A stretch of 6,336 bases of DNA. Source: Bacteroidia bacterium. Its GTDB lineage: Bacteria; Bacteroidota; Bacteroidia; UKL13-3. The first letter of the stretch is position 1. Each line of letters starts with the position of its first letter. Shown piece by piece: positions 4,974-6,336 of the stretch. The DNA lies in NCBI GenBank assembly GCA_022402405.1, contig JAKRSG010000329.1, forward strand, positions 1-6,336. Direction: 5' to 3'. A program made the position numbers and the translations under genes. Below the pieces are notes generated by a model, which was given only the letters and a program-made list of their open reading frames with translations, was not told where the DNA came from and did not search any database.

Positions 4974-6336
4974 TTAATTCTCTACCTCAACCCAATTACC
5001 ATCGTCTTTTATGAGCTGAATTAACTCATCAACAGCCGAATGAGATTGGATAGATTTTTTTACAACTTCTTTTCCTTTGTACAAGGTTATTTTTCCAGGT
5101 CCAGAGCCAACGTACCCATAATCGGCATCTGCCATTTCTCCCGGACCATTTACGATACATCCCATGATGGCAATTTTTACACCTTTTAAATGGTCGGTTC
5201 TCTTTCTAATCATAGCAGTTGTTTCTTGTAAATCAAACAAGGTTCTACCACAACTAGGACAGCTAATATATTCGGTTTTACTAATTCTAGCGCGTGCTGC
5301 TTGCAAAATACCGAATGAAATATCATTTAATCTTTTTGCACTTACCTTGCTATTGAAGAAGAAAATGCCATCTCCAAAACCATCAATTAACAAGCTTCCT
5401 GCATCGGTACTGGCATACAACATATGCAAATTTAAAGGGTCTGTATGAACCAATTCTTCATCGTAATGCAATCCAAATACCACCGGGTTTTGAATCTGAT
5501 TTTCCATGAAAAGCCCAATGGTGTTTCTTAAGTCGGGCAGAATGTTCAACTGATTAGAGCTAAGTATAATAATGCAATTGCTGCTATTTTTTAGCTTTTC
5601 TAAAAGAGCTTGGTTCAGGCAATCTGTTGTATTTACATGCACAAAGTTTAGACTTTGCGATACTACCTGTGATGTTAAAAACTCATCGGCACTAAATAAA
5701 GGAAAAGCATTTGATTTGTCTGGAATCACTTGCCATGTTTCAGGTTTGTATATGGCTTTTAATCCAATTGGCAGCATAAATGGTGCAGGGGTATTTCCTA
5801 AGTAGATGTAATCTGCACCCAACTCAGACATGCTCCATTTATCGAGAGATTCGTTAAACGAATATCCTATATGTGCAAGGTCTGACGGTTGAATATTTTT
5901 ATCTTCAAAATTGGCTATAACACGAGGTACTTGATTGCCTCCAAAATTTTGAATTAGTTTGGTGTTTCTTTTTTGGTACCGGTAAAAAATAGATTCGTTT
6001 TGGCTGAACCAATTACTATTTTTCGATACATTTAATTCGCCTCTATTTTCGTAACGAGTAGCTAATTGTTTGGCAACGGGTACTTCAAATTCTGGGTCTT
6101 CGGTTAACGAAACCCGAATGGTATCTCCTAATCCATCTTCTAGCAATGCACCAATTCCGAGAGCAGATTTTATTCTACCATCATCGCCATCACCTGCTTC
6201 TGTTACACCTAAATGTAGTGGGTAGTGCATGTTATTTTGGTTCATGGTTTGAACCAATAACCTGTATGCTTGCACCATTACTTGCGGGTTACTGGCTTTC
6301 ATAGAAAGTACTATGTTATGGAAGTTTTCGTCTTCT
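4974..6336 (-). CDS. ispG: 4-hydroxy-3-methylbut-2-enyl diphosphate synthase, large type (5' end missing)
   Basis: IspG (GcpE) reductively opens the ring of methylerythritol cyclodiphosphate to give HMBPP, the penultimate step of the MEP isoprenoid pathway, in the cytoplasm with a [4Fe-4S] cluster. The frame is open to the right edge (EDENFHNIVLS precedes the Met encoded at 6302), matching the E. coli IspG stretch before its KAS motif, so that Met is internal and roughly the first 200 residues lie outside. Numbering from it: the end of the TIM barrel carries HLGVTEAG (30) and the SALGIGALLEDGLGDTIRVSL region (46-66). About 250 residues (75-325) then form an insertion absent from E. coli IspG, fitting the A* domain of plant, chlamydial and Bacteroidota enzymes. 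The C-terminal domain has the cluster ligands Cys348 and Cys351 (CPSC), Cys382 and Glu389 (GCIVNGPGE), spaced as in E. coli. All visible key residues are intact. No clear terminator follows its stop. Confidence 0.95.
   Translation of the reverse strand, partial: EDENFHNIVLSMKASNPQVMVQAYRLLVQTMNQNNMHYPLHLGVTEAGDGDDGRIKSALGIGALLEDGLGDTIRVSLTEDPEFEVPVAKQLATRYENRGELNVSKNSNWFSQNESIFYRYQKRNTKLIQNFGGNQVPRVIANFEDKNIQPSDLAHIGYSFNESLDKWSMSELGADYIYLGNTPAPFMLPIGLKAIYKPETWQVIPDKSNAFPLFSADEFLTSQVVSQSLNFVHVNTTDCLNQALLEKLKNSSNCIIILSSNQLNILPDLRNTIGLFMENQIQNPVVFGLHYDEELVHTDPLNLHMLYASTDAGSLLIDGFGDGIFFFNSKVSAKRLNDISFGILQAARARISKTEYISCPSCGRTLFDLQETTAMIRKRTDHLKGVKIAIMGCIVNGPGEMADADYGYVGSGPGKITLYKGKEVVKKSIQSHSAVDELIQLIKDDGNWVEVEN

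Noticed and set aside
5164..5805. Two plus-strand open frames opposite ispG
   Set aside because: ispG is unambiguous here; the opposite-strand frames have no family features.
6300..6302. ATG as start of ispG
   Set aside because: It encodes the Met before KAS, a conserved internal stretch of IspG; in-frame upstream residues match the family.

Overview
The window comes from a low-GC member of the Bacteroidota. The clearest evidence is two secreted proteins that each end in a type IX secretion system (T9SS) type A sorting domain, on converging strands. Supporting signs are A-rich leaders without an obvious Shine-Dalgarno site, a possible TAnnTTTG-type promoter, a DUF2807 ('head GIN') protein, and a large-type IspG. 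The sequence does not allow placement below phylum.

Layout, left to right. (1) Bases 1-739 (+) hold the 3' part of a gene for a single-pass membrane protein that looks like an anti-sigma factor; its reading frame is open through the left edge. (2) Four bases later (744-2186, +) comes a secreted or outer-membrane protein with an N-terminal DUF2807 beta-helix-like domain and an apparent C-terminal outer-membrane beta-barrel. The two probably form one operon, perhaps with an ECF sigma factor gene off the left edge. A hairpin at 2198-2233 probably ends the unit. (3) 2267-3358 (+) encodes a secreted protein of unknown function with a T9SS tail. (4) The 132-bp convergent gap 3359-3490 carries two abutting palindromes: a perfect 63-bp one (30-bp arms, 3-base centre) with the look of a bidirectional terminator, and, one base later, an imperfect 58-bp palindrome built from 7-bp units. 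(5) 3491-4885 (-) encodes a second T9SS-tailed secreted protein of unknown function. (6) An 88-bp AT-rich gap holds its possible promoter. (7) 4974-6336 (-) is the 3' two-thirds or so of ispG, of the non-mevalonate isoprenoid pathway, truncated by the right edge.

Functionally this is a mix: a probable envelope-signalling pair, two unrelated-looking T9SS cargo proteins, and a housekeeping gene. No mobile element, CRISPR array, tRNA or rRNA was seen, and no gene-free stretch exceeds 300 bases. The most unusual part is the double palindrome at 3364-3485; after that come the DUF2807-barrel fusion and its position next to an anti-sigma-like gene.
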